A stretch of DNA of 64,000 nucleotides, taken from Pseudomonadota bacterium. Lineage in GTDB: Bacteria > Pseudomonadota > Gammaproteobacteria > Steroidobacterales > Steroidobacteraceae. The stretch's first letter is position 1, and every line of letters begins with the position of its first letter. The stretch is from NCBI GenBank assembly GCA_023423065.1, contig JAFAGC010000009.1:62001-126000 (forward strand), read 5' to 3'. Below are positions 53,521 through 62,108 of the stretch, piece by piece. The notes below the pieces were generated by a model that saw nothing but the letters and a program-made list of their open reading frames with translations, had not been told where the DNA came from and made no database searches. Made by a program: the position numbers and the translations under genes.

Positions 53521-54846
53521 TCAACCCGCGCGGGCGATCTTCGCCTCGAGGTCGTGATCGCCCGATCCGGTGATTTCCACGTCCGCGAAATCGCCGGCCG
53601 GTAGTTTGCCGCCGCGCGAGATGCGCACGATCCCGTCGATCTCCGGCGCATCGCCCGCGGTGCGCGCGATGGCCGTGTTGCCGTCGATCGCGTCGACCAA
53701 CACGCGCATCTTCGTGCCGACCTTCGCGGCGAGTTTCGCCGCCGAGATGCGCGCCGACTTCTCCATGAAGCGTGCGAGCCGCTCTTCCTGCACGTCGGGC
53801 GGAACGTGCGGCGCGACGTCGTTCGCGGCGGCGCCTTCGACCGGCGAATACTTGAACGCGCCCACGCGGTCGAGCTGCGCCTCGTCGAGCCAGGCGAGCA
53901 GCTCTTCGAATTCGGCCTCGGTTTCCCCAGGAAATCCGACGATGAACGTGGAGCGGATCGTCAGGTCCGGGCACACCTCGCGCCAGGCCTTGATGCGGTT
54001 CAGCGTCTTCTCGACCATGCCCGGGCGCTTCATGCGCTTGAGTACCGTCGGGCTGCCGTGCTGGAACGGAATGTCGAGGTAGGGCAGCACCTTGCGTTCG
54101 GCCATCAGCGGGATCACGTCGTCGACGTGCGGATACGGATACACGTAGTGCATGCGCACCCAGATGCCCAAACTACCCAGGCCGCGCGCAAGGTCGAGGA
54201 AGCGCGTTTCGTACTTCCCGCCGCGCCATTCCGCTTCGCGGTATCTGAGGTCCACGCCATAGGCCGACGTGTCCTGCGAAATCACCAGCAGCTCCTTCAC
54301 GCCGGCGCGCGCGAGCTTCTCGCCTTCGCGCAGCACCTCGTCGATCGGGCGGCTGACCAACAGCCCGCGCATCGACGGGATGATGCAGAAGCTGCACTTG
54401 TTGTTGCAGCCCTCGGAGATCTTGAGATACGCGTAGTGCCGCGGCGTGAGCCGGATGCCCTGCGGCGGCACGAGATCGACGAACGGATCGTGCTTCGGCG
54501 GCAGGTGCTCGTGCACCGCTCCAACTACTTCCTCGTACGCGTGCGGTCCCGTGACCTTGAGCACTTTCGGATGCCGCTCGAGGATGCGTTCGGGCCGCGC
54601 GCCCAGGCATCCGGTGACGATGACCTTGCCGTTCTGCTCGAGGGCCTCGCCGATCGCGTCGAGCGACTCGTCCACCGCGGAGTCGATGAACCCGCAGGTG
54701 TTCACGACCACCACGTCTGCCGTGTCGTAGTCAGGCGCGACCTGGTAACCCTCCGCGCGCAGTTGCGTGATGATGCGTTCGGAGTCCACCAGTGCCTTAG
54801 GGCACCCGAGGCTGACGAATCCGACTTTTGGCTGGCGGCGGCTCAT
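53521..54846 (-). CDS. rimO: Ribosomal protein uS12 methylthiotransferase
   Basis: The 441-residue radical SAM enzyme starts SRRQPKVGFVSLGCPKALVD with the first cluster cysteine, has VVNTCGFIDSAVDESLDAI and the radical SAM motif CNNKCSFC, and a TRAM domain at the end. The MTTase type is RimO, which adds methylthio to Asp88 of S12, by the early LGCPKALVDSE motif typical of RimO rather than MiaB. It is convergent with the xylanase gene and stands alone. Confidence 0.95.
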   Translation of the reverse strand: MSRRQPKVGFVSLGCPKALVDSERIITQLRAEGYQVAPDYDTADVVVVNTCGFIDSAVDESLDAIGEALEQNGKVIVTGCLGARPERILERHPKVLKVTGPHAYEEVVGAVHEHLPPKHDPFVDLVPPQGIRLTPRHYAYLKISEGCNNKCSFCIIPSMRGLLVSRPIDEVLREGEKLARAGVKELLVISQDTSAYGVDLRYREAEWRGGKYETRFLDLARGLGSLGIWVRMHYVYPYPHVDDVIPLMAERKVLPYLDIPFQHGSPTVLKRMKRPGMVEKTLNRIKAWREVCPDLTIRSTFIVGFPGETEAEFEELLAWLDEAQLDRVGAFKYSPVEGAAANDVAPHVPPDVQEERLARFMEKSARISAAKLAAKVGTKMRVLVDAIDGNTAIARTAGDAPEIDGIVRISRGGKLPAGDFADVEITGSGDHDLEAKIARAG

Positions 54847-54901
54847 GAGGGGGCGCTATGGTACTGACGAGCGCGAGTTTCGCCACTGGAATATCAAGTT
54901 C

Positions 54902-55333
54902 ATGGCCAAGTCGTGGATTCGGGGCGCCGGACTGGTTTTTGCCGTGTATTCGGCCTGGTTCGCATTGCTCGCCATGCACGTTTTCACGACCTGGGTCTCG
55001 CCCGTGACGACCCTGATGATGCTGGTGGCGTTGAACGTCCCGGGCCTCGCCGCGTTGCTGACCGCGCTGCGTGCGCCACGCCACCGCTTCCTGTTGGGTC
55101 TCACGATGGCGCCGGTGGCGGCGGCGTGCGCCGTCGCGACGAATCTCGCGCTCGCCGCATCCGGCCTGCGCGTCGATCTTTCCGGGTTCTACGACAACGT
55201 CGGCCTCTTCTTCGCGTCGACCGGTTATGGCCTGTTCGTCGCGGTACTGGGCAGCGCCGCCGGCGCGCGGGTCGGAGCGCGTAATGCCGCGGAGACCCGT
55301 GCGGCGCCCGTCACGACTTCGCCCGAAGGTTAG
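54902..55333 (+). CDS. Hypothetical four-helix membrane protein
   Basis: The 143-residue protein has membrane helices at about residues 7–28, 35–55, 62–86 and 98–120 with few charges and a disordered tail (AAETRAAPVTTSPEG). I do not recognise it. It diverges from rimO (55-bp gap) and precedes the TonB-like gene by 78 bp. Confidence 0.65.
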   Translation: MAKSWIRGAGLVFAVYSAWFALLAMHVFTTWVSPVTTLMMLVALNVPGLAALLTALRAPRHRFLLGLTMAPVAAACAVATNLALAASGLRVDLSGFYDNVGLFFASTGYGLFVAVLGSAAGARVGARNAAETRAAPVTTSPEG

Positions 55334-55411
55334 GCCTCGGTTAACCCCGCTCCCCGCGAGGGCCGCGTTCACCTCTGCAAAGCCCGAGAACGGGCGAATG
55401 CGGAGGTCGTC

Positions 55412-56044
55412 ATGAGCACGCGAGTCGCGTCGAGGAATCACTGGGGCGCATTAGGTCGAATGGGCATCGTCGCCGGAATGCACGTGGCGGTGGCGTTCGT
55501 GATCGCCGGCGCACTGGTGATCAAGAATGAGATGACTCTCCCACCGGAAATCGAAACCACGATCATCGACGAGCCCACACAGCCGGTCGATCCAGTACCC
55601 ATTCCGGAACCGCGACTTCAGCCGCTGGAACTGACGGTGCCGCCTCCCGAGGTTCCTCCGGTCGCTCAGGACACCGTGGAGCCTCCTATCACGGCGCAGG
55701 TGGTGCCACCCGAGCGTGTGATAGATCCGGTCGGCTCCGCCGACCCCGTGCCCGTGATCCAGGACGTCCGGCAGGATCCGCGCCGACCGCTGACCCAGCC
55801 GTACTACCCACCTTCCGAAATCCGCGCGGGCAATGAAGGCAACGCGGACCTCGAGGTCTACGTGCTGCCCAACGGACGTGTCGGCGACGTGCGCATCGTC
55901 CGCAGTACCGGCCATCCGCGACTCGATCAGTCGGCGATCGAGGAAGCGAAGAAGAGCTGGCGCCTGATCCCGGCCACGCGCGACGGCGTCGCGATCGCGC
56001 AGTGGCATCGCCTGCGCGTCGTGTTCCAGCTCAAGAAGGATTGA
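55412..56044 (+). CDS. TonB family energy-transducing protein
   Basis: The 210-residue protein has an N-terminal membrane anchor (about residues 18–38), a long Pro/Glu/Val-rich spacer (about 42–125) and the TonB C-terminal domain with ADLEVYVLPNGRVGDVRIVRSTGHPRLD (in two parts) and the closing RLRVVFQL. It couples the proton gradient of ExbBD to outer-membrane receptors; its partner exbB/exbD genes are not adjacent. Two TonB copies are common in such genomes. An upstream AGG box supports the ATG at 55412. Confidence 0.9.
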   Translation: MSTRVASRNHWGALGRMGIVAGMHVAVAFVIAGALVIKNEMTLPPEIETTIIDEPTQPVDPVPIPEPRLQPLELTVPPPEVPPVAQDTVEPPITAQVVPPERVIDPVGSADPVPVIQDVRQDPRRPLTQPYYPPSEIRAGNEGNADLEVYVLPNGRVGDVRIVRSTGHPRLDQSAIEEAKKSWRLIPATRDGVAIAQWHRLRVVFQLKKD

Positions 56045-56047
56045 GTC

Positions 56048-56272
56048 CTACTGCGGCGCCGGCGCGGAGTCCGGCGCCGCGGCTTCCGATTCGGAGGCGG
56101 CGGGAGCGACGGGCGCGGGCGCGCCCTGCGTCGAAGGGGTCGAGGCGGGGACGGAATTCACGGCCGGCGGCAGCCGTTGCTGGCATTCACGCAACACGAA
56201 GAACAGCGTGAAGGCCGCAATGGGCACCAGTATCCAGGGCCACGGGGACCCCTTCTTCTCCGTCTCGCTCAT
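56048..56272 (-). CDS. Small single-helix membrane protein, hypothetical
   Basis: The 74-residue product has a membrane helix (about residues 11–28: PWPWILVPIAAFTLFFVLRE) and an Ala/Pro-rich tail. I chose the second of two consecutive ATGs (56272) because GGGGAG lies at the right distance; the frame extends to 56332. It is convergent with the TonB-like gene, 3 bp apart. Function unknown. Confidence 0.5.
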   Translation of the reverse strand: MSETEKKGSPWPWILVPIAAFTLFFVLRECQQRLPPAVNSVPASTPSTQGAPAPVAPAASESEAAAPDSAPAPQ

Positions 56273-56356
56273 CATGCTCCCCACATCGAATAGACTGGCG
56301 AGCCTACGTTCACCGCCGTCCGCCCGCAACATGAAATACGCCTCCGCCTGAAAGCC

Positions 56357-56797
56357 ATGGACATCTCTTACCGGATCATGGGACTCGCGGCCCGGCTGCT
56401 GCTGGCGCTCGGAGTCGTCTGCCTGTTGTTAGGTGCCTATCTTCTTTCGCAGTCGATGAGTTTCGAGGACACGTTGCGGACGAACGGCAGCGTCACCGGG
56501 TACCGCGAGGTGCGCGACGGCGACGAGGTGCGGTACCGGCCGCGCGTGCGTTTCACCACGCCCGACGGCGACATCGTCAGTTTCGAAGGCCAGCTCGCGA
56601 CCAGCAGCCAGCGGTTCGCGGTGGGCGAGCAGGTGCCCGTGGTATATCCGCGCGCCGATCCGCAGAAGGGCCGCGTCGCCCTGTTCGCGGACAACTGGTT
56701 AGGCCCCATCGCCGCGGGCGGTGTCGGGCTCATCGCCCTCATCGCCGGAATCTTCGTCCGGCGCAACGTGACGAACGCGCTGAAGCGGAGTGCATGA
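56357..56797 (+). CDS. DUF3592 domain membrane protein
   Basis: The 146-residue protein has two membrane helices (about residues 9–28 and 115–135) flanking a beta-rich DUF3592 domain (GSVTGYREVRDGDEVRYRPR, then FTTPDGDIVSFEG and VGEQVPVVYPRADP). Role unknown. It contains a TTG-TTA-GGT codon run and a second TTA-GG codon near its end, in an otherwise GC-rich gene. It overlaps the methyltransferase by 4 bp. Confidence 0.85.
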   Translation: MDISYRIMGLAARLLLALGVVCLLLGAYLLSQSMSFEDTLRTNGSVTGYREVRDGDEVRYRPRVRFTTPDGDIVSFEGQLATSSQRFAVGEQVPVVYPRADPQKGRVALFADNWLGPIAAGGVGLIALIAGIFVRRNVTNALKRSA

Positions 56798-57384
56798 GCG
56801 GCACGCGTTTCGACGCCGACTACTACCGGCGCTTCTACTACGACGGAAGAACCGCGGTCACCTCCCGGGCCGAGATGCGCGCGCGCGCGAAACTCATCGG
56901 CGCCTACGCGAACCACATCGGGTTGCCCGTGCGCCGCATGCTCGATGCCGGCTGCGGCATCGGCCTGCTGCGCGCTCCGCTGATGCGTGCGTTCCCGCGT
57001 GCGCGTTACACCGGCCTCGAATTCAGCCAGTACCTGTGCGAGCGCCACGGCTGGACACAGGGATCGCTCGCGACCTTCCGCGACGATCCGTTCGACCTGG
57101 TGGTCTGCTACGACGTGCTGCAATACCTCGACGACCGGACCGCCGCCCGCGCCATCGCGAACCTCGGGCGCCTGACACGCGGAGTCCTGTATCTGTCCGC
57201 CCTCACGACGCGCGACTGGCAGCGCAACTGCGACCGTTCGCGCACGGATCGCGACGTCTTCCTGCGCGACGTGCAGTGGTATGGCGCGCGCCTGCGGCGG
57301 CATTTCCGGCCGAGCGGCGTGGGGTTCTGGATCCGTCGCGGCGCCCCGCTGGTCACCTGGGAAATGGAAACCGCCGCGATTTGA
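56794..57384 (+). CDS. Class I SAM-dependent methyltransferase
   Basis: The 196-residue protein has a SAM-binding motif DAGCGIGLLRAPL, the acidic residue of motif II in YTGLEFSQYLC, and FDLVVCYDVLQYLDD as motif IV. Its N-terminal FDADYYRRFYYDGRTAVTSR and the lack of other domains make the substrate unclear; it may act on a small molecule or a tRNA. It is translationally coupled to the DUF3592 protein (ATGA overlap). Confidence 0.8.
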   Translation: MSGTRFDADYYRRFYYDGRTAVTSRAEMRARAKLIGAYANHIGLPVRRMLDAGCGIGLLRAPLMRAFPRARYTGLEFSQYLCERHGWTQGSLATFRDDPFDLVVCYDVLQYLDDRTAARAIANLGRLTRGVLYLSALTTRDWQRNCDRSRTDRDVFLRDVQWYGARLRRHFRPSGVGFWIRRGAPLVTWEMETAAI

Positions 57385-57410
57385 CCGCCGCCACGCGGTA
57401 TGCTGCGCCG

Positions 57411-57602
57411 ATGCCGGAAACCACGCTGCCAGTCGACGCCGCCAGGGGCGATGAACGTCACCGCGACGTGCGCGCGGAAGTCTTCGCCGTGGTCCCGCAG
57501 CGCCGCGCGCCGCTGGCCAAACTCCTGTTCTGGCGCCTCGTGCTGTTCATCGCCGGCCTGCCGGGCGGACTGAAGCTCCTCAAGAAGCTCCGGGGTAGAT
57601 AG
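57411..57602 (+). CDS. Small hypothetical protein with one C-terminal hydrophobic helix
   Basis: The 63-residue protein has a hydrophilic N-terminal half (MPETTLPVDAARGDERHRD) and a hydrophobic helix (about residues 37–55, LLFWRLVLFIAGLPGGLKLL) followed by a basic end (KKLRGR). It probably anchors in the inner membrane. It starts 26 bp after the methyltransferase and ends 3 bp before the DUF606 transporter, so the three are likely one transcript. Family not recognised. Confidence 0.55.
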   Translation: MPETTLPVDAARGDERHRDVRAEVFAVVPQRRAPLAKLLFWRLVLFIAGLPGGLKLLKKLRGR

Positions 57603-57605
57603 TCG

Positions 57606-58046
57606 ATGCGCGGCCTGTCGTATTTCCTCGGGCTCGCGGCCGGGTTCGGCCTCACGGTGCAGGTCGCGATGAACTCGCAGCTGCGCAAGTTCCTGCAGAG
57701 CGCGAACAGCGCCGCCCTCGTGAGTTTCATGGTGGGCGGGATCGCGCTGGCCGCGCTGGTCGTCGGCCTGCGCACGCCGCTGCCCTCGCGCGATGCGCTC
57801 GCGTCGGTGCCGGTGTGGGCCTGGTTCGGCGGCATCCTCGGCGCGTTCTACGTCGCCTCGTCCACCGTCATCGCGGCAGAGCTCGGCGCGTCGTCGCTGC
57901 TGGCGCTCGCCCTGTTCGGCCAGCTCTCGACGGCGCTGGTCATCGATCATTTCGGATGGCTGGGCATGCCCGTGAATCCGATCACGCTGACGCGGGTCGC
58001 GGGCGTCGGGCTGCTCGCGATCGGAGTCTGGCTGATCGCCCGCTGA
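57606..58046 (+). CDS. DUF606/YdcZ-type EamA superfamily transporter-like protein
   Basis: The 146-residue protein has five membrane helices and the DUF606 pattern (LAAGFGLTVQVAMNSQLRK, SFMVGGIALA, FGQLSTALVIDHFGWLG). It is half the size of standard drug/metabolite transporters, as expected for the paired DUF606 group. The start ATG follows a TAGATAG word. It precedes the aldo/keto reductase gene by 62 bp. Confidence 0.85.
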   Translation: MRGLSYFLGLAAGFGLTVQVAMNSQLRKFLQSANSAALVSFMVGGIALAALVVGLRTPLPSRDALASVPVWAWFGGILGAFYVASSTVIAAELGASSLLALALFGQLSTALVIDHFGWLGMPVNPITLTRVAGVGLLAIGVWLIAR

Positions 58047-58108
58047 CGGATCGTCCGGCCTTCCGCGTCTATCTATCCCCGGCAACACCACTACCAAGAG
58101 CAAACGAC

Positions 58109-59095
58109 ATGGAATACCTGCCTGCGGCCACACGCTACGAGGCGATGCGATACAACCGCGTGGGCGCGAGCGGCGTGCGGCTGCCCGCGGTCTCGCTCGG
58201 CCTGTGGCACAACTTCGGCGACGTCGACGTGTTCGCGAACGGCCGCAAGATCGCGCGGCGCGCGTTCGATCTCGGCATCACGCACTTCGATCTCGCCAAC
58301 AACTACGGGCCGTCGCCCGGCTCCGCCGAGGAGAACTTCGGCGCGCTCATGCGCAAGGATTTCCGTCCCTACCGCGACGAGATGATCATCTCGTCGAAGG
58401 CGGGATACCTGATGTGGCCAGGCCCGTACGGCGAATGGGGCTCGCGCAAATACCTGGTCGCGAGCTGCGACCAGTCGCTCAAGCGCATGGGCCTGCCGTA
58501 CGTCGACATCTTCTACAGCCACCGCTTCGATCCCGAAACGCCGCTCGAGGAGACGATGGGTGCGCTCGACTTCATCGTGCGCTCGGGTCGTGCGTTGTAT
58601 GCGGGCATATCGAGCTACAGCGCGGAGCACACCGCCAAAGCGGCGGCTATCCTGAAGGACCTCGGTACGCCCTGCCTCATCCACCAGCCCAGCTACAACA
58701 TGTTCAACCGCTGGATCGAGGACGGCCTCACCGCCGAGCTCGAGAAGCAGAAGATGGGCTGCATCGTGTTCTCGCCGCTCGCGCAGGGCCTGCTGAGCAA
58801 CAAGTACCTGAAGGGCATTCCGGAGGATTCGCGCGCCGCGCGCCACACCTCGCTGAGCCCGGACGCGATCACGCGGGACAAGGTCGCGAAAGTGCAGAAG
58901 CTCAACGACATCGCGAGGGCGCGCGGCCAGTCGCTGGCGCAGATGGCCGTCGCGTGGACGCTGCGCAACCCCGTGGTGACCTCGTCGCTGATCGGCGCGA
59001 GCAAGGTGGCGCACGTGGAAGAAGCCGTCGGCGCGCTGGACAACCTCGGATTCTCGGCGGAAGAGCTGGCTGCGATCGATGCCGCGCTGAAGTAG
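58109..59095 (+). CDS. Aldo/keto reductase (YghZ-like, L-glyceraldehyde 3-phosphate reductase group)
   Basis: The 328-residue protein shows the AKR barrel signatures: RYNRVGASGVRLPAVSLGLW, FDLGITHFDLANNYGPSPGS with the catalytic Asp and Tyr, the Lys in MIISSKAGY and the conserved IFYSHRFDPETPLEETM. The N-terminal Glu-Tyr-Leu-Pro extension matches the YghZ/AKR14 branch. It uses NADPH to reduce aldehydes such as L-glyceraldehyde 3-phosphate or methylglyoxal. It is a monocistronic or end gene; the 155 bp after it lead to the BNR-propeller gene. Confidence 0.92.
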   Translation: MEYLPAATRYEAMRYNRVGASGVRLPAVSLGLWHNFGDVDVFANGRKIARRAFDLGITHFDLANNYGPSPGSAEENFGALMRKDFRPYRDEMIISSKAGYLMWPGPYGEWGSRKYLVASCDQSLKRMGLPYVDIFYSHRFDPETPLEETMGALDFIVRSGRALYAGISSYSAEHTAKAAAILKDLGTPCLIHQPSYNMFNRWIEDGLTAELEKQKMGCIVFSPLAQGLLSNKYLKGIPEDSRAARHTSLSPDAITRDKVAKVQKLNDIARARGQSLAQMAVAWTLRNPVVTSSLIGASKVAHVEEAVGALDNLGFSAEELAAIDAALK

Positions 59096-59250
59096 CGCAA
59101 TGTAAAGTCGAATCGACGAATCGATGTCACGGATGCGGGACTCGTGACACGAGTGGACGGGTCTGCGCTCACTCCACGTGCCGTGGCACCATTTCACGGC
59201 GCGTCGCAGACAGACAAGAACTCCACTCACGCGCCAGGGAAACCCATCCA

Positions 59251-62088
59251 ATGAACGCTCGCCGCCACCTCGTGTCACTCGCCGGCACCTTTGCACTCGC
59301 GGTCGTCAGCCACGTCGAAGCGGGCGTCAACTCGTGGACTCCGACGGGCCCCGAAGGCGGCGAGATCGGGGCCGTCGCACTGCAACCCGGCAACAGTTCC
59401 GTGATGCTCGTCTCGGCGGGTAATGGCATCTACCGAAGCCTCGACGCGGGCGTGAGCTGGAACTGGGTGAGCGAGGGCCCGAACGCGGCCGACATCGAGT
59501 ATGACCCCTCGGCCCCCGAGCGCGTCTTCGCCGTCGCGGTGAACCAGCTTTACCGCAGTGGCGACGGCGGGTCGACTTTCACTCGAGTCACCACGCTCAC
59601 GCATGCGACCCATCGTCTCGCCGTTTCCGCGAACGGCACGGTGTACGTCGCCGACGCGCAGGGCGGAATCCACCGGAGCACCGATGCGGGCGAGAGCTGG
59701 ACCGAATTGCCGCGTCCCTGGGCGGCGGGAATCGAAAACGTCACCGCGATAGCCGTACATCCGGCGCCGGCGCCGGTGGGCAGCCAGATCGTGTACGCCT
59801 CGATTGCCGGAACGGGGACGTACCGGAGTGCCGATGGTGGACAGACCTGGACCGCGCCCGCCGGAGCCAGTCCGGGCGAGGATCTCAGCGGGCGTGTCTA
59901 CGACATCGTATTCAGGTCCGACGATCCCGATCGCATGCTCGCGGGCACCAACGTTGCGCTGTACGTCTCCGACGACGCTGGGGCGACCTGGGTGGCGCGC
60001 CCCGACGGTTCGCCGTGGTTCGCGCTCGCATTCGACACCGATCCCGCGACACCCGGCAACGTCGTCGCCGTGGGACTCGACGCCCGGGTGCGACGCAGCC
60101 TCGACGGCGGCGAGACGTGGTCCGACCCGCAAGACGCCCAACGGCTGTCGGGCGTGATGTCGTTCGATGTCGCGCTGGCTGGAAGCCGCGCGCTCGTCGG
60201 GACGCAGGATGGTCCCGCGGTCAGTGGCGATGCCGGGGATTCCTTCGCGCTGCGCGTCAGTGGCATCCACGCGTCGAGTCCGTGGTCTCTCTCCACGGCC
60301 GACAGCGGCAGGATTTACGCCGCTTTCCTGTACCCCTTCGCCGTCCATCGCCGGGATGGTGTCGATTGGGACCCGGTCGACATCGGGGAGCTGCGCTCCC
60401 ACATTTCGCGATATCCGCAGGTCTATCACGTCGCGGTTTCGCCGACCAACCACAGCCGGCTGTTCGTCATCGGCGACGACGACACCCTGCTGCAATCGGT
60501 GGATGCCGGCGAGGGCTGGTATCCGCCTCTCGCGCAGTTCCGCGGGACGAACACCTTCCTGGATCGCGTGGTCATGGATCCGGCCGACGAGGACGTGGTC
60601 TATCTGACTTCCCAGAGTCCCGGTGTCTGGAAAAGCGTCGACCAGGGGTTCAGCTTCACATTGAAGTCGGGGTTGCCTGTCAGGGTTCGCGCGCTCGCGA
60701 TCGACCCTGCGGATCCGCAGGTGTTGTACGCCGGAGGCTACTTCTCCGGAGACAACGGCGTGTGGAAGTCCACCAATGCGGGCGAGACCTGGACGCAGGT
60801 TGGCGCCGCGACGTTGCCGACGTCCGCCGTTCTCGAGTTGTACGTCGATCCGGAGGATGGCCAACGCGTATACGCCATCCTCCAGAACCCCAACGCGGGC
60901 TCGGGCCTTTTCCTCTCGACCGACGGCGGCGCGGCCTGGGTGCAGATGTCCATGGGCGACCCCCCGGCATTGCTCGGCGTCCGCATGCTCGACATCGATC
61001 CGGCCTTGCCGACCACGCTCATCGCGCTGTCCGTCCCGAGCAGCAATGGCGGTGGGTTTGCGCGTTCGGTCGATCGCGGCGCGACCTGGCAGCGCGTCGA
61101 TTTCGCACCCGCCCATCGTGGCACCGGCTCCCTCGATACTTTCGCCGTCCATCGCGGCTTCGGAATGGTGATCGGCGGCGGTTACGGCACGGGCCTCAAC
61201 GAGTACCAGATCGCAACCGATCTCAGCCTCGAGCTCGTGGATCTTCCCGGTCCGCTGGCGCTGGGCTCCGCGGGCACGCTCGGCATCCCCGTGACGAATC
61301 ACGGGCCCTTCGATGCGGCCGCTCCCGATCTGCACGTGAACATTCCGGGCAACCTCGTCATCACAGTCCCCGACGGCTGCCAGTACAACGCGCCGGCATT
61401 GCGCTGCACCTTGCCGGCCATTCACGACGGCGAGACTCACACGCTGACGCTGAACTACGTCGCGGCCGACGAGGCGCAGGCCGGAGCGCTCGGCGCGACG
61501 GTGCTCGCTCGCGAATACGACCCGGTTTCGGGGAACCATCAGACTGCGATCGACGTGTTCGTCGCGCAGGTCAGCGATCTGCAGGTCACGTCGACCGCGA
61601 CCTCTTCCGTGCAGACCGGCGGCGCCGCGACTTACACGGCCACGGCGCGCAACAACGGGCCCAATGCCACCGCGACCACGACGTTCACGCTGACGATTCC
61701 GGCGGGCGTGACGGTGCAGAGCTCGACGCCCTCGGCGGGGACTTGCACGACCAGTGCAAACACGCTGACCTGTGAGCTCGGAGCCCTCGAAAGCGATGGT
61801 TCGGCCACGGTCAGCGTGCAGGGAACGGCGACCGCGCAGGGCACGCTCACCTGGTCTGGCGCGATCACCGGCCCGGGCACGGACACCGTGGCCACCAACA
61901 ACGCGTCGTCATCGCTCACCACGGTGACCGCGGCGCCCGCACCGCCTTCGGGCGGCGGGGGTGGGAGTGGCGGAGGAGGCGGCGGCAGCTTCGACTGGCT
62001 CGCGCTCGGCTTGTTGGGACTGCTGCTGACGTGGAGAAATCGCCGGAATCGCGACGATGCCGTCGCCTTTCCGGGGGTGACCAGCTAG
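59251..62088 (+). CDS. Large secreted BNR/Asp-box beta-propeller protein with GlyGly-CTERM sorting tail
   Basis: The 945-residue protein has a signal peptide (about residues 1–24), a long series of BNR/Asp-box repeats (S-x-D-x-G-x-x-W, e.g. SLDAGVSWNWV, STDAGESWTEL, SADGGQTWTAP, STNAGETWTQV, SVDRGATWQRV) filling residues 35–640 as a sortilin/VPS10-like propeller, then two DUF11-type beta domains and a tail: a GGGGGSGGGGGG spacer, one membrane helix and RRNR, the GlyGly-CTERM pattern handled by rhombosortase. It should be exported and anchored or released at the surface, possibly by type II secretion. The ligand is unknown. Confidence 0.85.
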   Translation: MNARRHLVSLAGTFALAVVSHVEAGVNSWTPTGPEGGEIGAVALQPGNSSVMLVSAGNGIYRSLDAGVSWNWVSEGPNAADIEYDPSAPERVFAVAVNQLYRSGDGGSTFTRVTTLTHATHRLAVSANGTVYVADAQGGIHRSTDAGESWTELPRPWAAGIENVTAIAVHPAPAPVGSQIVYASIAGTGTYRSADGGQTWTAPAGASPGEDLSGRVYDIVFRSDDPDRMLAGTNVALYVSDDAGATWVARPDGSPWFALAFDTDPATPGNVVAVGLDARVRRSLDGGETWSDPQDAQRLSGVMSFDVALAGSRALVGTQDGPAVSGDAGDSFALRVSGIHASSPWSLSTADSGRIYAAFLYPFAVHRRDGVDWDPVDIGELRSHISRYPQVYHVAVSPTNHSRLFVIGDDDTLLQSVDAGEGWYPPLAQFRGTNTFLDRVVMDPADEDVVYLTSQSPGVWKSVDQGFSFTLKSGLPVRVRALAIDPADPQVLYAGGYFSGDNGVWKSTNAGETWTQVGAATLPTSAVLELYVDPEDGQRVYAILQNPNAGSGLFLSTDGGAAWVQMSMGDPPALLGVRMLDIDPALPTTLIALSVPSSNGGGFARSVDRGATWQRVDFAPAHRGTGSLDTFAVHRGFGMVIGGGYGTGLNEYQIATDLSLELVDLPGPLALGSAGTLGIPVTNHGPFDAAAPDLHVNIPGNLVITVPDGCQYNAPALRCTLPAIHDGETHTLTLNYVAADEAQAGALGATVLAREYDPVSGNHQTAIDVFVAQVSDLQVTSTATSSVQTGGAATYTATARNNGPNATATTTFTLTIPAGVTVQSSTPSAGTCTTSANTLTCELGALESDGSATVSVQGTATAQGTLTWSGAITGPGTDTVATNNASSSLTTVTAAPAPPSGGGGGSGGGGGGSFDWLALGLLGLLLTWRNRRNRDDAVAFPGVTS

Positions 62089-62108
62089 TTAGCGCGTCCC
62101 GATCCTTC

